Counted from the first letter of the stretch, positions 22,020-33,824 are shown. The stretch: 64,000 nucleotides of DNA from Symsagittifera roscoffensis (GCF_963678635.1 NC_087069.1:39331076-39395075); one strand, 5' to 3'. Notes: generated from the sequence alone by a model not told the origin. Numbers and translations: made by a program.

Positions 22020-22500
22020 TCAACAAAAATAAAGTCTCCCCAAAATTTTGGATAGATCTTTGAATTCATTCAAAGTATAGTTGACATACGCAACTTGTTT
22101 CACTGGTTCATTCTCTTTTGCAGTGAAGAGTCGAAACTGAATGAAAGGAGGTTTTTTAACATTGTACTTCTTGATCGTGACACAAACTTGTCTTCTTTTG
22201 TAAGGTGCTGTCATAAGGTAATGTCATACACGTTGTTGCAATTGGCAAGCTCCTGATCAATATTGACTCCTTGTCAGTAGTGAGTTCCAATATAGGAACG
22301 AGTTCAAGGTTTTCAGCATCGTCAATAACAGTATTTCTAATTGCCGAGATTGCTTGTCCTTATTTTTCACCAAGATAGACTGCTGATTTTTTTCGATTTT
22401 TCCCAACTCAATTTTCCTGAATAGCTGAAAGCAGGGTTCAAATTACATTTTCCTCTTGAGGATTTTTAAGACCGAGCAAATCTCCCAATTTTTTTTTTTG
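22020..22500 (-). pseudogene. Decayed minus-strand gene with possible PC4-like domain
   Basis: The 3' part (22214-22020) reads APYKRRQVCVTIKKYNVKK then PPFIQFRLF and NYTLNEFKDLSKILGRL. The basic start, alternating beta-strands and closing helix resemble the PC4/Sub1 single-stranded-DNA-binding coactivator fold. This is a by-eye resemblance, not a firm match. Upstream, in another frame, runs LGDLLGLKNPQEENVI and, after three in-frame stops, AIRNTVIDDAENLELVPILE. The smooth protein-like sequence across stops marks a broken gene. The parts need one frame change near 22215. Confidence 0.35.
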
Positions 22501-23010
22501 ATTTTTTGTGTATTCAATATAATTAGAACTAGTGTTTTTTCTTGAGTAAATTTTTGAAGAACAAACTGATCAGATGAGGAGAAATGAGAGAAATGATAAT
22601 GAGATTAGATAAAAAAGGAAGTAAATAGTATGATTCATCATGATTTCCATATATGGAATTAGTACCAAGTATTGAATTTTTTGTGAGAAAAATTCCAAAA
22701 ATCGAAATGGCGTAGGCGGTAATTCTACTATATAAATCCACAATTCTCTGCAAAAATCATTTTTTCAGATGGTTGCTGCTCTGTGTCAAGCTCTCCCCAG
22801 CTTTTATTCAGATTATAATGAAAAATCGTTATTTATTTCTGTTTCGAAGGAATTTTACGAAAAATACATAGTAACCTAAGATTTTTGACCCTCTACCCAC
22901 AACTGTTTTCGTTTTTGGAGAATAATGATTTCCATTTGAATTTAATTGGAATATCTCTTAGCCAAATTCTGCAGAAAATAATTAAATATGTTTAAATATA
23001 TATCAAGAAA

Positions 23011-23364
23011 TTGACTGTCTTTACACTTTGTTCAAACACAGATTCTATTCAATTGTTGTTACATCAAGCGGAGAAGTGTTCAATCTGTTTATTCGAGCAG
23101 TTCAACATAACTTATTATGAAAAAAGGCCAAAAAGAAGCCTAATATTTCAAAGAAACGACTTATTTGGAAAAAAATTCAAGAGACATTATCTAAGTTCTA
23201 ATCAAAAACTTGCTACAACACAAACTCTTGGTTCAGCGTTTCTGGATATATTTCTAAAATTTCAAAAATCCTTATATAAATCTGATTCGTTCAAGATTAT
23301 TGATTGCTTTTTTGATTGTCATGGTTCTGTACATAGTGGTTATGTACAATTTATGATAAAATGA
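23011..23364 (+). CDS. Hypothetical 117-residue ORF
   Basis: The longest clean ORF in this AT-rich stretch. It starts MTVFTLCSNTDSIQLLLHQA, includes CSICLFEQFNITYY and ends SVHSGYVQFMIK. A CxxC occurs, but no domain is recognised. No splice sites or promoter are evident. Neighbouring decayed genes lie on the opposite strand, so this may be chance or a fragment of a mobile element. Confidence 0.25.
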   Translation: MTVFTLCSNTDSIQLLLHQAEKCSICLFEQFNITYYEKRPKRSLIFQRNDLFGKKFKRHYLSSNQKLATTQTLGSAFLDIFLKFQKSLYKSDSFKIIDCFFDCHGSVHSGYVQFMIK

Positions 23365-23544
23365 TCAATTGTCTTTAAATGTGCTTTTAACAATTGGCAC
23401 TGACAAATCTTTAAAAACTAAGCTTTGGTTCAAGAACAATTAATTCAAATAAATAAAAAGAATTTAGAAACAATTTGGAAAAACTTTTAAATATGTAAAA
23501 GACAAAAAATATAATATATTTGAAACAAAAACTGAGTTAACTTT

Positions 23545-24090
23545 CGATTTCCTTGTCACTTTCTTCTTCATGTGCCACACCATGTTTTCTTCTCAGCAAA
23601 GATAAATTATTCTGTTGAATTTTCAGGTTCTTGTACTTCTTATCACGAATTATTTCAATTTTTTTGCCAGTCATGCAGAGAAACTTTTAAGGGACTGAAA
23701 CACTTCTTCGGATTTTATTTTCAATTCTTCAAAACTAGTCATTCGTAGTAAATGTTCAATTGTAAGCAAGTGAAAACTATGTCCATATCCCAGACCAGTA
23801 AATTCATCAAAAAATTTTCATTTGAATCGTTTGAAGACCCATACTTATTTTCTCGAGGTTTACTTAAACATAGCTACTTCTTTTCTAAATTCTCTAATTC
23901 TTTTGATCTCGAACGCTCTACATTCTCAAAGATCTATGATAATTTGCTCACTAGACTGGGAGATTTTTCTCAAAAAAATTAGGAATCTTGACATTTTTGG
24001 TACCAATTGCGAGCTGGATGCAGTAAATTTTCCGTTCTATTATGATTGGCTTCAAATTTTGGGATAGTTTTCCGTATCTTCTAAAAATCT
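23545..24090 (-). pseudogene. Decayed minus-strand coding debris
   Basis: On the minus strand one can read FDEFTGLGYGHSFHLLTIEH, then MTSFEELKIKSEEVFQSLKS, and after a frame change TGKKIEIIRDKKYKNLKIQQ ending RKHGVAHEEESDKEIES-stop at about 23545. The charged, helical, protein-like sequence with an acidic tail suggests a real former gene with at least two breaks. The plus-strand ORF at 23752-23982 would then be its shadow. No family is recognised. Confidence 0.35.
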
Positions 24091-24889
24091 TATTTAAACT
24101 GGTGAATTGAATTAACTGTAGAAAATTTCCATATAAAATGAGCTTTTTCTTTCCATCTGTATCTTTTTACCGTTTTTGAGTAAGTTTGATAACAACCACT
24201 AAGAAACGGAGAAAATATCCGAATTTATTCGAGAAGTTTTGAAGGAGAAAAATTTGTTTCATCAAAGTGGTTGGTTTTTTCTCTGAGAGGTTTTGTAGAA
24301 TAAGAATTCTTGTTGAAATGATTCTAATTTGAATTTTTTAAAATGAAGTATTAAAAACTACTCCTAATAATCACAACCATGATTGAGCATCTTTATCTGG
24401 ATTTAGTTAAATAATTAAAACCACAATTTTTTCCATCAATCTCATCACCTTAGTACTTCTTCGAGAATTCTGATTAGTTAAATTTTTAATGGATATTTCT
24501 AGAGTTAAGACGATTCTGAAAATTCTGAAAAGTTATGTGTAAGGTTTTAATAAAAATTATAGGAGTTATTGTGTTGATTATTACATTTAGAAGGTTCTAC
24601 AAGTTTATGGCAAGGACGAAATTTTCTGTGGTCGAAATATTCTACAACTTTCACTGTTGCTTAAAAGTTAAAGTGTAATGACGTCAAATTCTCTAGTGGA
24701 ATTACTTTTTTTTGTTTAAATATAGCAAAAGACACCTTCTTAGCTCTGTCGAGAATCATTTAAGGCTCTCGGATCAGCTTTTTTCAAATAAATTTTCTAT
24801 TGATAGTTGAATAGTTGTTATATAAATTTTTTTCTTGATTCCAGCTTAAACACTTTCTAATATGGAATTATATATAGTTTTCAACACGT

Positions 24890-25075
24890 GTGCAAAAACC
24901 TTCTCAACAACTTTTTGCAAGATGTAGCATTCGAGTTGATTTTCTCGACAAGTATGCAAAGTTCTAATTAATTTTTTTACAAGATGCAAAAACTGTTTTG
25001 ATTTTTTTAACGAAATTGTATAAAAATTTTTGCAAAATGTAAAAATCGTTTTGAATTTATCACAAGTGTGCAAAA
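24890..25075. repeat. Degenerate tandem repeat with gcaaaaa core
   Basis: Several units of the form 'acaagatgcaaaaactgttttgatttttttaa' at roughly 45-bp spacing. They look like an older relative of the 31-bp minisatellite starting at 25380. 24100-24890 shows no gene. Confidence 0.5.
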
Positions 25076-25379
25076 ACTTGAGGTTTTTTTGAGGTAGAAT
25101 GCATGTTTTTTCTTGGTTTTTTGAATGATTTCTCTTTCAATGATTTTTCTTAGATGAAAATGCGAAAAACGCAAAAAAATTTTTTAATGCAAAAAAAAAC
25201 ATGTTGACTTTTTGGTAAGACAATTTCATGATTGATGATTGGACCGCAATTCCCTATGTTATTACTTTTTTGTTTTCTGTTGTGTTTGATCAGCAGGCAT
25301 GGTTTTCTAATTAAATAACTATTGAACAAAAAATTCATAAATTGAAAATATTAACAGTGCAAGAAAAAAATATTGATTT

Positions 25380-25590
25380 TCACTTTTTTGGACAAAATGC
25401 AAAAAGTGTTTCACTTTTTTGGACAAAATGCGAAAAGTGTTTCTTTTTTTTAACCTTATGTAAAAAGTATTCCAATTTTTTGGACAACAAGCGAAAATAG
25501 TTTCACTTTTTTTTTACAAAATGCGGAAATAAGTTTCAACTTTTTTGACAAGATAGGAAAAGTGTTTGAGTTTTTTTGACAAGCTGCAAA
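25380..25590. repeat. 31-bp minisatellite, array unit 1 (module a)
   Basis: About seven head-to-tail copies of 'ttttttggacaaaatgcgaaaa' plus 'gtgtttca'. Homologous blocks lie at 28912-29095, 33353-33612 and 38050-38275. Confidence 0.8.
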
Positions 25591-25841
25591 CTATCAGAAA
25601 TTGATATTTGTCTGCAATTGTTTTTGTATTTTGTCCAGTTTGTGTGCAAATTTGGAGCGCCAAAATAAGTATTCTAATTTTTCTAGCTTTTCAATGATTT
25701 AACCTGAACTTCTCTTCTATTTTCATAATTAAAGCAAAATTGAAGAATTTTTTTTTAATTACAAAGAACGAAGTGAAAATCAAACAATTTTTTACAAAAA
25801 TATTCAATCAAAAAACTTTCGAGAGTGCTGGAGTTTCTCTA

Positions 25842-26211
25842 TAGAACGCAGAGCCGGTCGAGGTTGTAGTGGTTGTTGTGGAGCTGGAAGTGTCATTGTT
25901 TCTGAGAAGCCCTCATCTTTATCTAATAAGATGGAGTTTTCGGCTGCTCACATCTCCTCCCAAGGAAATAGGAAGTCGTCGACTGGTTGGCCCACATATC
26001 TAGAGTCAGGACTGTTGGGGTAGTTCAATCCCACATGCTCAGGCACTTCGTCCATCGTTACTTTTCTCCGAGTTGGTTCTCTGTCATGGGTACTTGCGTC
26101 ATATGATGTTCGTTTAAATCCTTTCGCATTACCTCCACCATGTGCCAGACTTGAATTGGGATGTCCATTCGAGTATAACTTCAACGCAAATCTCTGGAAA
26201 TCTGATTCCAA
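25842..26211 (-). pseudogene. Array ORF b, unit 1 (stop and frameshift)
   Basis: Matches the intact ORF at 33825-34172. Relative to it there is a one-base deletion in 'gagaaaagtaacgatgg' (near 26063), which moves the N-terminal half into another frame. A TGA replaces GGA right after PWEEM. The C-terminal motif HVGLNYPNSPDSRYV is retained. Confidence 0.55.
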
Positions 26212-26792
26212 ACGTGGTCAAGCAAGATTTTGAGCTTTGAAAGTCTGGCCTTAAGGAAGAGAAGGAATAAAGAACTTTGCTGGGGAAATTTAGAGCTAGG
26301 ATATCTGAGGAAACGTCAGACGAAACATACAATTTAATCGAAATTGAACTAAAACATTCACCAACTATCATTGATTTTCCAATTTTTGTTCGAAAAATTA
26401 CAAAAAATTTATTTACTTGACTTTTTATCTAAAGTTAAGTAAATTTTGCCTTATTTGAACAAAATTACAATTAAGAATGTAGTTTTAGTGGAAATGCTTG
26501 TCGACGTTTTTTGAATTTCTGTATTTCATTGGTTGTTTCCTAATTTTTTGTCATAATTTGAGGTTTTGAATGGCACAATAGAACAAGAGTATCCTGAAAC
26601 AAATCAGACTCCAGGGAAAAATTTTTTATGCTGGTTGTTATTCCAAAATAAGGTGAATGATACCACAATTCGAGTTTTTTCAAGTTTCTTTGTTTATTTC
26701 AGTAAAAAATATGTTTTTATCAAAAGCGTTTTGAATGTTTGAATTGAACATTCATCAGATTTTAAGTTCGTACTTCTACAAAAAAACCACAA

Positions 26793-27062
26793 GTGTGCTG
26801 GACAGATGACGTTGATGGAGATTGTTTTGATTTTAGCTTGTATAGAAACACAGAAATTTCAAAAACTTTGTTAAAAAGATGGAGAGAGATTACAGAAAAG
26901 AAGAGTAATGCCAGATTTTTCAACAATGTTTTAATTAGAAGAGTAACTCAGATTGAAAGGTCATTCAGTAAAAAACAGAACAATGGACAAGCCTCTGAAA
27001 CAAAAATTGAAGCTCAGGAACATCATTTCAATTACTGTTTTGAAATTGATACAAATGCTTAA
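26793..27062 (+). CDS. Array ORF c, unit 1, unrecognised
   Basis: Reads CWTDDVDGDCFDFSLYRNTE, then LLKRWREITEKKSNARFF and RRVTQIERSFSKKQNNG, ending EIDTNA-stop. The homologous unit 3 reading (34868 on) continues through NRLSKIKRLPVVYTTKY and, after a frame change, IELSIKKVIKTDKK to KCKCYLC, so the ancestral product was about 180-200 residues. Acidic start, then strongly basic and helical. No domain recognised. It is divergent from ORF b, with about 580 bp between the two start regions. Confidence 0.4.
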   Translation: MCWTDDVDGDCFDFSLYRNTEISKTLLKRWREITEKKSNARFFNNVLIRRVTQIERSFSKKQNNGQASETKIEAQEHHFNYCFEIDTNA

Positions 27063-27392
27063 TCTATAATTCTCAGAATATCTTTTAATCGATTATCCAA
27101 AATAAAAGACTTAATGTTGTTTATACTACAAAATACCAGAAAGAAAAAAATAAAATGTATATTTTGCTACTTTCTTTTTTCACTGGTTAGAAATTGAACA
27201 TTTTCAGAAGTTGAACTGAGTATCAAAAAAAGTATTATAAAACAGACAAGAAATCCCATTTATCTCGCTTTGGTGTCAAATGTAAAAGTCATTCATGTTA
27301 GAAAAGTTCAATAAATATGATTGATTAAGAAGTTTTATAAAAATAGTTTTGTTCTAATCTGAAAACATTTTAAAATCTGTGAATACTTCATT

Positions 27393-27555
27393 CTGATTGG
27401 TTAATACAACAAATATTAACTGTGAAGGAACCCTCGATTCTGATTGTTTGATATCATTTTGTGAAAAACTCCAATTTAAGTAAAAGCTCCATTTTGATTG
27501 GTTGATATCAAAGAAGAGGAAAATTTCTTTATAGGTAATGCTCGATTCTGATTGG
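27393..27555. promoter_or_regulatory. Array of CTGATTGG (inverted CCAATCAG) boxes, unit 1
   Basis: ctgattgg (27393), ctgattgt (27439), ttgattgg (27494) and ctgattgg (27548) lie 46-54 bp apart, mostly followed by ttgatatca. CCAATCAG is the consensus bound by NF-Y. The block sits about 260 bp upstream of ORF f and is repeated in units 2-4 (about 30805-30970, 35415-35580, 39990-40155). Confidence 0.5.
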
Positions 27556-27608
27556 TTGATATCAAAACTTTTAAAAACTCCATGGTTAGATTGAATGTTT
27601 TTTTATTT

Positions 27609-27644
27609 CAGCTTGGCCAATTATTGTCCTATTTAGCCAAGCTG
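27609..27644. other. 9-bp hairpin CAGCTTGGC / GCCAAGCTG
   Basis: Perfect arms at 27609-27617 and 27636-27644 with an 18-base loop, between the CCAAT block and ORF f. The homologous second arm is mutated in units 2 and 3 (gcccagctg) and kept in unit 4. Confidence 0.55.
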
Positions 27645-27813
27645 AAGTTTGGCCATTCTATTTTTTATTTCTCGCTAAATAAAATTCGTCAAGAAAGTTG
27701 CTGTTTGTATTTACATTTTTTCGTTTTTTGAGGATATTCAACTATTGTTATCTAAAAACTTGGGACATTCTAAGTTTCCCTTTTAAGCTCAAGTTTTTTC
27801 TTTACTTATCGAG

Positions 27814-28050
27814 ATGCCGTCACAGAAGAGAAATGAAGGAGTTGCATGTCTTGAATGTAGCAGAGAATACACTCGCTTTCACGCATTAAGACATCGTAAG
27901 CACTGTGGCGTTTTAAAGCGTTCGAACTGTAACTTTTATACAAATAGCAGTGAGGAAATCACTAATCATATCAAGAAGAAGCGTTCTTTTTGGCAGCAAA
28001 ATGTTAGATTTTGTGCTCAGCAGTCTCCAAACACACTGAATTTTTACTGA
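27814..28050 (+). CDS. Array ORF f, unit 1: small Cys/His-rich basic protein
   Basis: 78 codons: MPSQKRNEGVACLECSREYT, then RFHALRHRKHCGVLKRSNC, ending QQSPNTLNFY. The pattern C-x2-C-x10-H-x2-H-C resembles a degenerate C2H2-type zinc knuckle with a second Cys/His set (NCNFYTNSSEEITNHIKKK). It is the best-kept ORF of the array: intact at 27814, 35834 and 40411, frameshifted in unit 2 (31225). DNA binding is an inference from composition. It may continue into a further exon downstream ('gattgaag' then an open stretch at about 28198), which I cannot prove. Confidence 0.45.
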   Translation: MPSQKRNEGVACLECSREYTRFHALRHRKHCGVLKRSNCNFYTNSSEEITNHIKKKRSFWQQNVRFCAQQSPNTLNFY

Positions 28051-29229
28051 ATTTGAAAAATCTGTACATTTGTGATAAATTTGAAAAAGTTCTAGTAAAA
28101 ATTTAATCTTAATTCATTCATTTAAATTCACCTCAAATTTTCTAATCTTCATTCTTAATCAGTCTTTTATTTTTTATTCAAAGTTCTGATTGAAGATAAA
28201 ACCAGCAACAATCGAGGTCAAATTGTCCTGAAACTTTCAAAGCAAATCAATCCGAAAAATTTTAATCTACAGTAAAAACTGCATTGGTTGCAAGCTTGCG
28301 GAGATTTTTTTGCGATAAATTTGTAATAAAAGTGCATAACATACGCTAATGAGTGGTGATGTAATTAAGGAAAAATTGTAAAAACAAACTGATTTTACAA
28401 AACATCGACAAATTGAAAGGTTTTGCTTGTTACCATTTTAAATTTTCCCTTGTTTAGTGCTTGCAAAACTTATAATAGAGTAGTACGTTTTTAAGCAGAT
28501 AATGGAGGTTGCTTTACTTAGAATTATGTTTTTCTACTCCTATTTTACAATTTCAGAAGAAAAATAGATAACTTACCTGGAAAAGATGAAAAAATCTATA
28601 TTTTCTCTAACCTATGAAAATTTCAAGATAATAATGTACATCATTCTCAACCAAAAATTTACATCAAAATAAAAATTCAGATTTGAAACAGCAACATACA
28701 TTTATCAGCTTGAGAAATTCATTTGAAGACTTTTTGCAAAAGATTTATGGTACCTCTGCCAGCAAATTGTTCGTTCAATGGATACTATTTTCCTCCTAAA
28801 TTCCCCAGTTCTGACTCAATTTTACAAAAATTGGTTTTCTAAATAAAAAAATGTTGAACAAAAAAAATTCAAAAACTAAAATTATTAAATGTGCAAGAAA
28901 AAATATTGATTTTTTTGACAGTTTTTTACTTTTTTTGACAATATGCGAAAAATGTTTCAATTTTTCTGACAAGATCCGAAAAGTGTTTCATTTTTTTTTC
29001 AACATTTTTCGACAAAAAGCAAAAACTGGTTCATTTGTTTGGACAAAATGCGAAAAATGATTCAATTTTTTTGACAACATGTGAAAAGTGGTTCAATGAT
29101 TTAACCTGAACTTCTCTTCTATTTTCATAATTAAAGCAAAATTGAAGAATTTTTTTTAATTACAAAGAACGAAGTTAATATTGAACAATTATTTCCAAGA
29201 ATATTCAATCAAAAAACTTTCGAGAGTGC

Positions 29230-29612
29230 TGTAGTTTCTCTATAGAACGCAGAGCCGGTCGAGGTTGTAGTGGTTGTTGTGGAGCTGGAAGTGACATTGT
29301 TTCTGAGAAGCCCTCATCTTTATCTAATATGATGGAGTTTTCGGCTGATCACATCTCCTCCCAAGGAAATAGGAAGTCGTCGACTGGTTGGCCCACATAT
29401 CTAGAGTCAGGACTGTTGGGGTAGTTCAATCCCACATGCTCAGGCACTTCGTCCATCGTTGCTTTTCTCCGAGTTGGTTCTCTGTCATGGGTACTTGCGT
29501 CATATGATGTTCGTTTAAATCCTTTCGCATTACCTCCACCATGTGCCAGACTTGAATTGGGATGTCCATTCGAGTATAACTTCAACGCAAATCTCTGGAA
29601 ATCTGATTCCAA
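29230..29612 (-). pseudogene. Array ORF b, unit 2 (same stop as unit 1)
   Basis: Nearly identical to unit 1, including the TGA after PWEEM and the one-base deletion. This shows that units 1 and 2 share a recent common ancestor that was already broken. Confidence 0.55.
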
Positions 29613-30184
29613 ACGTGGTCAAGCAAGATTTTGAGCTTTGAAAGTCCTTAAGGAAGAGAAGGAATAAAGAACTTTGCTGGGGAAATTTAGAGCTAGGATA
29701 TCTGAGGAAACGTCAGACGAAACATACAATTTAATCGAAATTGACCTAAAACATTGACCAACTATCATTGATTTTCCAATTTTTGTTCGAAAAATTACAA
29801 AAAATTTATTTACTTGACTTTTTATCTAAAGTTAAGTAAATTTTGGCTTATTTGAACAAAATTACAATTAAGAATGTAGTTTTAGTGGAAATGCTTGTCG
29901 ACGTTTTTTAAATTTCTGTATTTCATTGGTTGTTTCCTAATTTTTTGTCATAATTTGAGGTTTTGAATGGCACAATAGAACAAGAGTTTCCTGAAACAAA
30001 TCAGACTCTAGGGAAAATTTTTTTATGCTGGTTGTTATTCCAAAATAAGGTGAAAATGATACCACAATTCAAGTTTTTTCAAGTTTCTTTGTTTATTTCA
30101 GTAAGAAATATGTTTCTATCAAAAGCGTTTTGAATATCTGAAAAGAAAATTCATCAGATTTTAAGGTCGAACTACTACAAAAAA

Positions 30185-30660
30185 CTTCAAGCGTGGTGGA
30201 CATATGACGTTAATGGAGATTGTATTGATTTTAGCTTGTATAGAAACACAGAAATTCAACAATTTTGTTAAAAAGATGGAGAGAGATTTCAGAAAAAGAG
30301 ACCACTGCCAGATTTATTAACAAGGTTTTTATTTAGAAGAGTAAACCAGATTGAGTGGTCATTCAGTAAAGAACAGAACAATGAAAAAGCCTTTGAAACA
30401 AAAATTGAAGCTAAGGAACATCATTTCAATTACTGTTTTGAAATTGATACAAATACTTAATCTTTAATTCTCAGAAAATTTTTTAATCAATTATGCAAAA
30501 TACAAAAATTAATGTTGTTTATACTACAAAATACCAAAAAGAAAAAAAGGTATATTTTGCTACTTTCTTTTTTCACTGGTTACAAATTGAACAAATTTAA
30601 AACATTTTAATCAAATTTTCAGAAGTTGAATTGAGTATCAAAAAATTTTTAAACAGACAA
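30185..30660 (+). pseudogene. Array ORF c, unit 2, frameshifted
   Basis: Same sequence order as 26793-27230 but with indels around 'gaaattcaacaattttgt' and an extra base in 'ggtttttatttagaag', so no ORF over 60 codons survives. Confidence 0.5.
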
Positions 30661-31224
30661 GAAATCTCATTTATTTCATTTTGGTGTCAAATGTAAATGT
30701 TATTTACGTTAGAAAATTCAATAAAATTGATTGATTGAGAAGTTTTAAAAAAAATAGTTTTTTTTTCTAATCTGAAAACATTTTAAAATCTGTGAATACT
30801 TCATTCAGATTGGTTAATACCACAAACATTAACCCTGAAGGAATCCTCGATTCTGATTGTCTGATATCAATTTTGTGAGAAACTCCATTTTGAGTAAAAG
30901 CTCCGTTTTGATTGGTCTATCAAAAAAGAAGAAAATTTCCGTATAGGTAATGCTCGATTCTGATTGGTTGATATCAAAACTTTTAAAAACTCCATGGTTA
31001 GATTGAATGTTTTTTATTTCAGCTTAGCCAAATATCATCCTACTTAGCCCAGCTGAACTTTGGCCATTCTGATTTTCTTTTTTGTTAAAAAAAAACTGGT
31101 CAAGAAAATTGCTGTTTGTATTTACATTTTTTCGTTTTTTAAGGATATTCAACTATTTTTATCTAAAAATTTGGGACATTCTAAAACTCACATTTAACTT
31201 CAAGTTCTTTCTTTACTTATCGAG

Positions 31225-31460
31225 ATGCTGTCACTGAAGAGAAATGAAGGAGTTGCATGTCTTGAATGTAGCAGAGAATACACTCGCTTTCACGCATTAA
31301 GACATCGTAAGCACTGTGGCGTTTAAAGCGTTCGAACTGTAACTTTTATACAAATAGCAGTGAGGAACTCACTAATCATATCAAGAAGAAGCGTTCTTCT
31401 TGTCAGCAAAATGTTAGATTTTTTGCTCAGCAGTCTCCAAACACACTGCTTTTTTACTGA
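31225..31460 (+). pseudogene. Array ORF f, unit 2, one-base deletion
   Basis: 'gtggcgtttaaagcg' here against 'gtggcgttttaaagcg' in units 1 and 3. The loss of one T shifts the frame after KHCGV. The rest is nearly identical. Confidence 0.55.
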
Positions 31461-32580
31461 ATTTGAAAAATCTGTACATTTGTGATAAATTTGAAAAAGT
31501 TCTAGAAAATTTTATCCTTAATTCACTCATCTAAATTCACCTTAAATTTTTTGATCTTCATTCCGAATCGGTCTTTTATTTTTTTATTCAAAGTTCTGAT
31601 TGAAGATAAAACCAGCAACAATCGATGTCAAATTGTCCTGAAAATTTCAAAGCAAATCAATCCGAAAAATTTTAATCTACAGTAAATACTGCATTGGTTG
31701 CATGCTTGCGGAGATTTTTTTGCGATAAATTTGTAGTAAAATTGCATAACATACGCTAATGAGTGGTGAAGTATTTAAAGAAAAGATGTAAAAAAAACTG
31801 ATTTTTACAAAACATCGACTAATTGAAACGTTTTGCCTAATTACCATTTTGAATTTTCCCTTGTTTAGTGCTTGCAAAACGTATCAAAGAGTAGTGCTTT
31901 CTTAAGCAGATAATGGAATTTGCTTTACTTAGAATTATGGTTTTCTACTGCTATTTTACAATTTCAGAAGAAAAATAGATACATTACCTGGACAAGATGA
32001 AAAAATGTTTGATTTCTCCAACCCTTGAAAAATTCAAGATAATAATGTACATCATTTTCAACCAAAAATTTACTTCAATATAAAAATTCAAATTTGAAAC
32101 AGCAACATACAGTTATCAGCTTGAGAAAACCTTTTGAAGACTTTTTGCAAAAGATTTATGGTTTTAATTCGGCTTCGGATTATTGAACGTTTTTGAAATG
32201 ATACATTTTTAAATTCAATTTAATATTTCAAGTAGAAGTTTTTTCAAATTGAATTAAATTGGAAGATAGTAGATGAAGCGGAAACTGAGAAAAAACTAAA
32301 TTAAGATAGAAAATCAGTTTAATTCATTATGAGTTTTAGAATAATTTTACCTTAATTTAGCTTATTCATTATATCTTCCAAAAAAATCCATGAAAAAAAG
32401 TCTCAAAGATTTATTTTTATGTGTATCAATTGATAAATTGGTTAAATTTATATGAAATTCAGACGTTTTGAAGATATTTTTTTTGAGGTAAACTAAACGA
32501 CGACATCTTTTGGAAGATGATTGATACATGAAGCATAAATCAACAACTTGCTTTCAAGATCTATTTTACATTATTTCGAA

Positions 32581-32790
32581 TAAAATAAAGACAAAAAGAA
32601 TTGGCGAAGAAAGATTTTTACAGAAAATTAAATTGGAGCTTACTAAAGTTTTCTAAACAAACTGATACTTTAGTAGACTCAGATGTAGGATCTCTTAATT
32701 GTATGAAATTTAACATGAAAAAATTCAATTAGACCACAGTAAAGATTTTGTTCTGGTTAGCTTCAATTTTTTTCAATCAGAAAGTTAGGT
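32581..32790 (+). pseudogene. Module h ORF, first copy, frameshifted
   Basis: Corresponds to the intact 70-codon ORF at 37197, 41770, 44737 and 47699 (MNKIKTRRIGEEKFLQKIIW, then LADSDLGSLDCMKFNMKNSI). Small indels break the frame here. No domain is recognised, and the ORF may be fortuitous. Confidence 0.3.
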
Positions 32791-33348
32791 AAAATTATAG
32801 AATTTTTTTGCTTATTAAATTTCTCAAAATTTTTCAACTGTTACAGTTTACCCCTTTCTTTCCTTTTTTCAACCAATTTTTGCGAAAAGCGTTTTTTAGA
32901 AGTTTGCTGAAGTTAGGAACTAGCTTCCCGTGCGTATTTCTACTTCCGAAGGTTTTCAGATTATAATCAATAGAGCTGCTTTAAATTTGTTCTAAAAACT
33001 CAACGTAAAAATACATGTTTATATTCTCAATTTTTACAATTGATTTTGTATGCTATAATTAGAAACAATTGTTTCTCACTTGAATTTTTGAGAAAACTCT
33101 CGACAAAAATCAAGAATAAAAAGCAATTTTGCATGATCTCAAAAAAATTATTTTGCTTCAATATTTACTATAGCAACTGAATCAGGGATTTATGGTACCT
33201 CTGCCAGCAAATTGTTTGTTCAATGAATACTATTTTCCTCCCAAATTCCCCAGTTCTGACTCAATTTTGCAAAAATTGGTTTTCTAAATAAATAAATCTT
33301 GAACGAAAAATTCAAAAACTAAAATTATTAAATGTGTAAGAAAAAATA

Positions 33349-33720
33349 TTGATTTTTTTGACAAGTTTTTCACTTTTTTTGACAATATGCGAAAAATGTT
33401 TAAACTTTTTTGACAAGGTCCTAAAAGTTTTCATTTTTTTTCAACATTTTGTAAAAAAAATGTTTCATTTTTTCGACAAAAAGCAAAAACTGATTCAATT
33501 TTTTGGAGAAAGTGCCAAGAATGTTTCAATTTTTTTGACAACATGCGAAAAATGGTTCACTTTTTTTTACAAAATGCGGAAATGTGTTTCAATTTTTTGG
33601 ACAAGCTGCAAAAAAACGATCAGAAATTATTATTCGTCTGCAACTTTTTTGGTTTTTTATAACTTGTGTGCGAATTCGGAACGCCAAAATAAGTTGTGTT
33701 CTAATTTTTGTAGTTTTTGA
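33349..33720 (+). CDS. ORF of 10/11-residue repeats across minisatellite a, unit 3
   Basis: 123 codons, the longest ORF in the array. The repeat units are FFDKVLKVFI, FFQHFVKKMFH, FFDKKQKLIQ, FFGESAKNVSI and FLTTCEKWFT, all aromatic-aromatic plus basic. The DNA period of about 31 bp alternates near 30 and 33, which keeps the frame open. A shorter relative exists in unit 4 (38124-38393). It is probably a by-product of the minisatellite, though the open frame is notable. Confidence 0.25.
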   Translation: MIFLTSFSLFLTICEKCLNFFDKVLKVFIFFQHFVKKMFHFFDKKQKLIQFFGESAKNVSIFLTTCEKWFTFFYKMRKCVSIFWTSCKKTIRNYYSSATFLVFYNLCANSERQNKLCSNFCSF

Positions 33721-33824
33721 ATGATTTAACCTGAACTTCTCAACTATTTTCATAATTAAAGAAAAATTGAAGAAATTATTTACAAAAAACGAAGTAAATA
33801 TCAAACAATTATTTACAAAAATAT

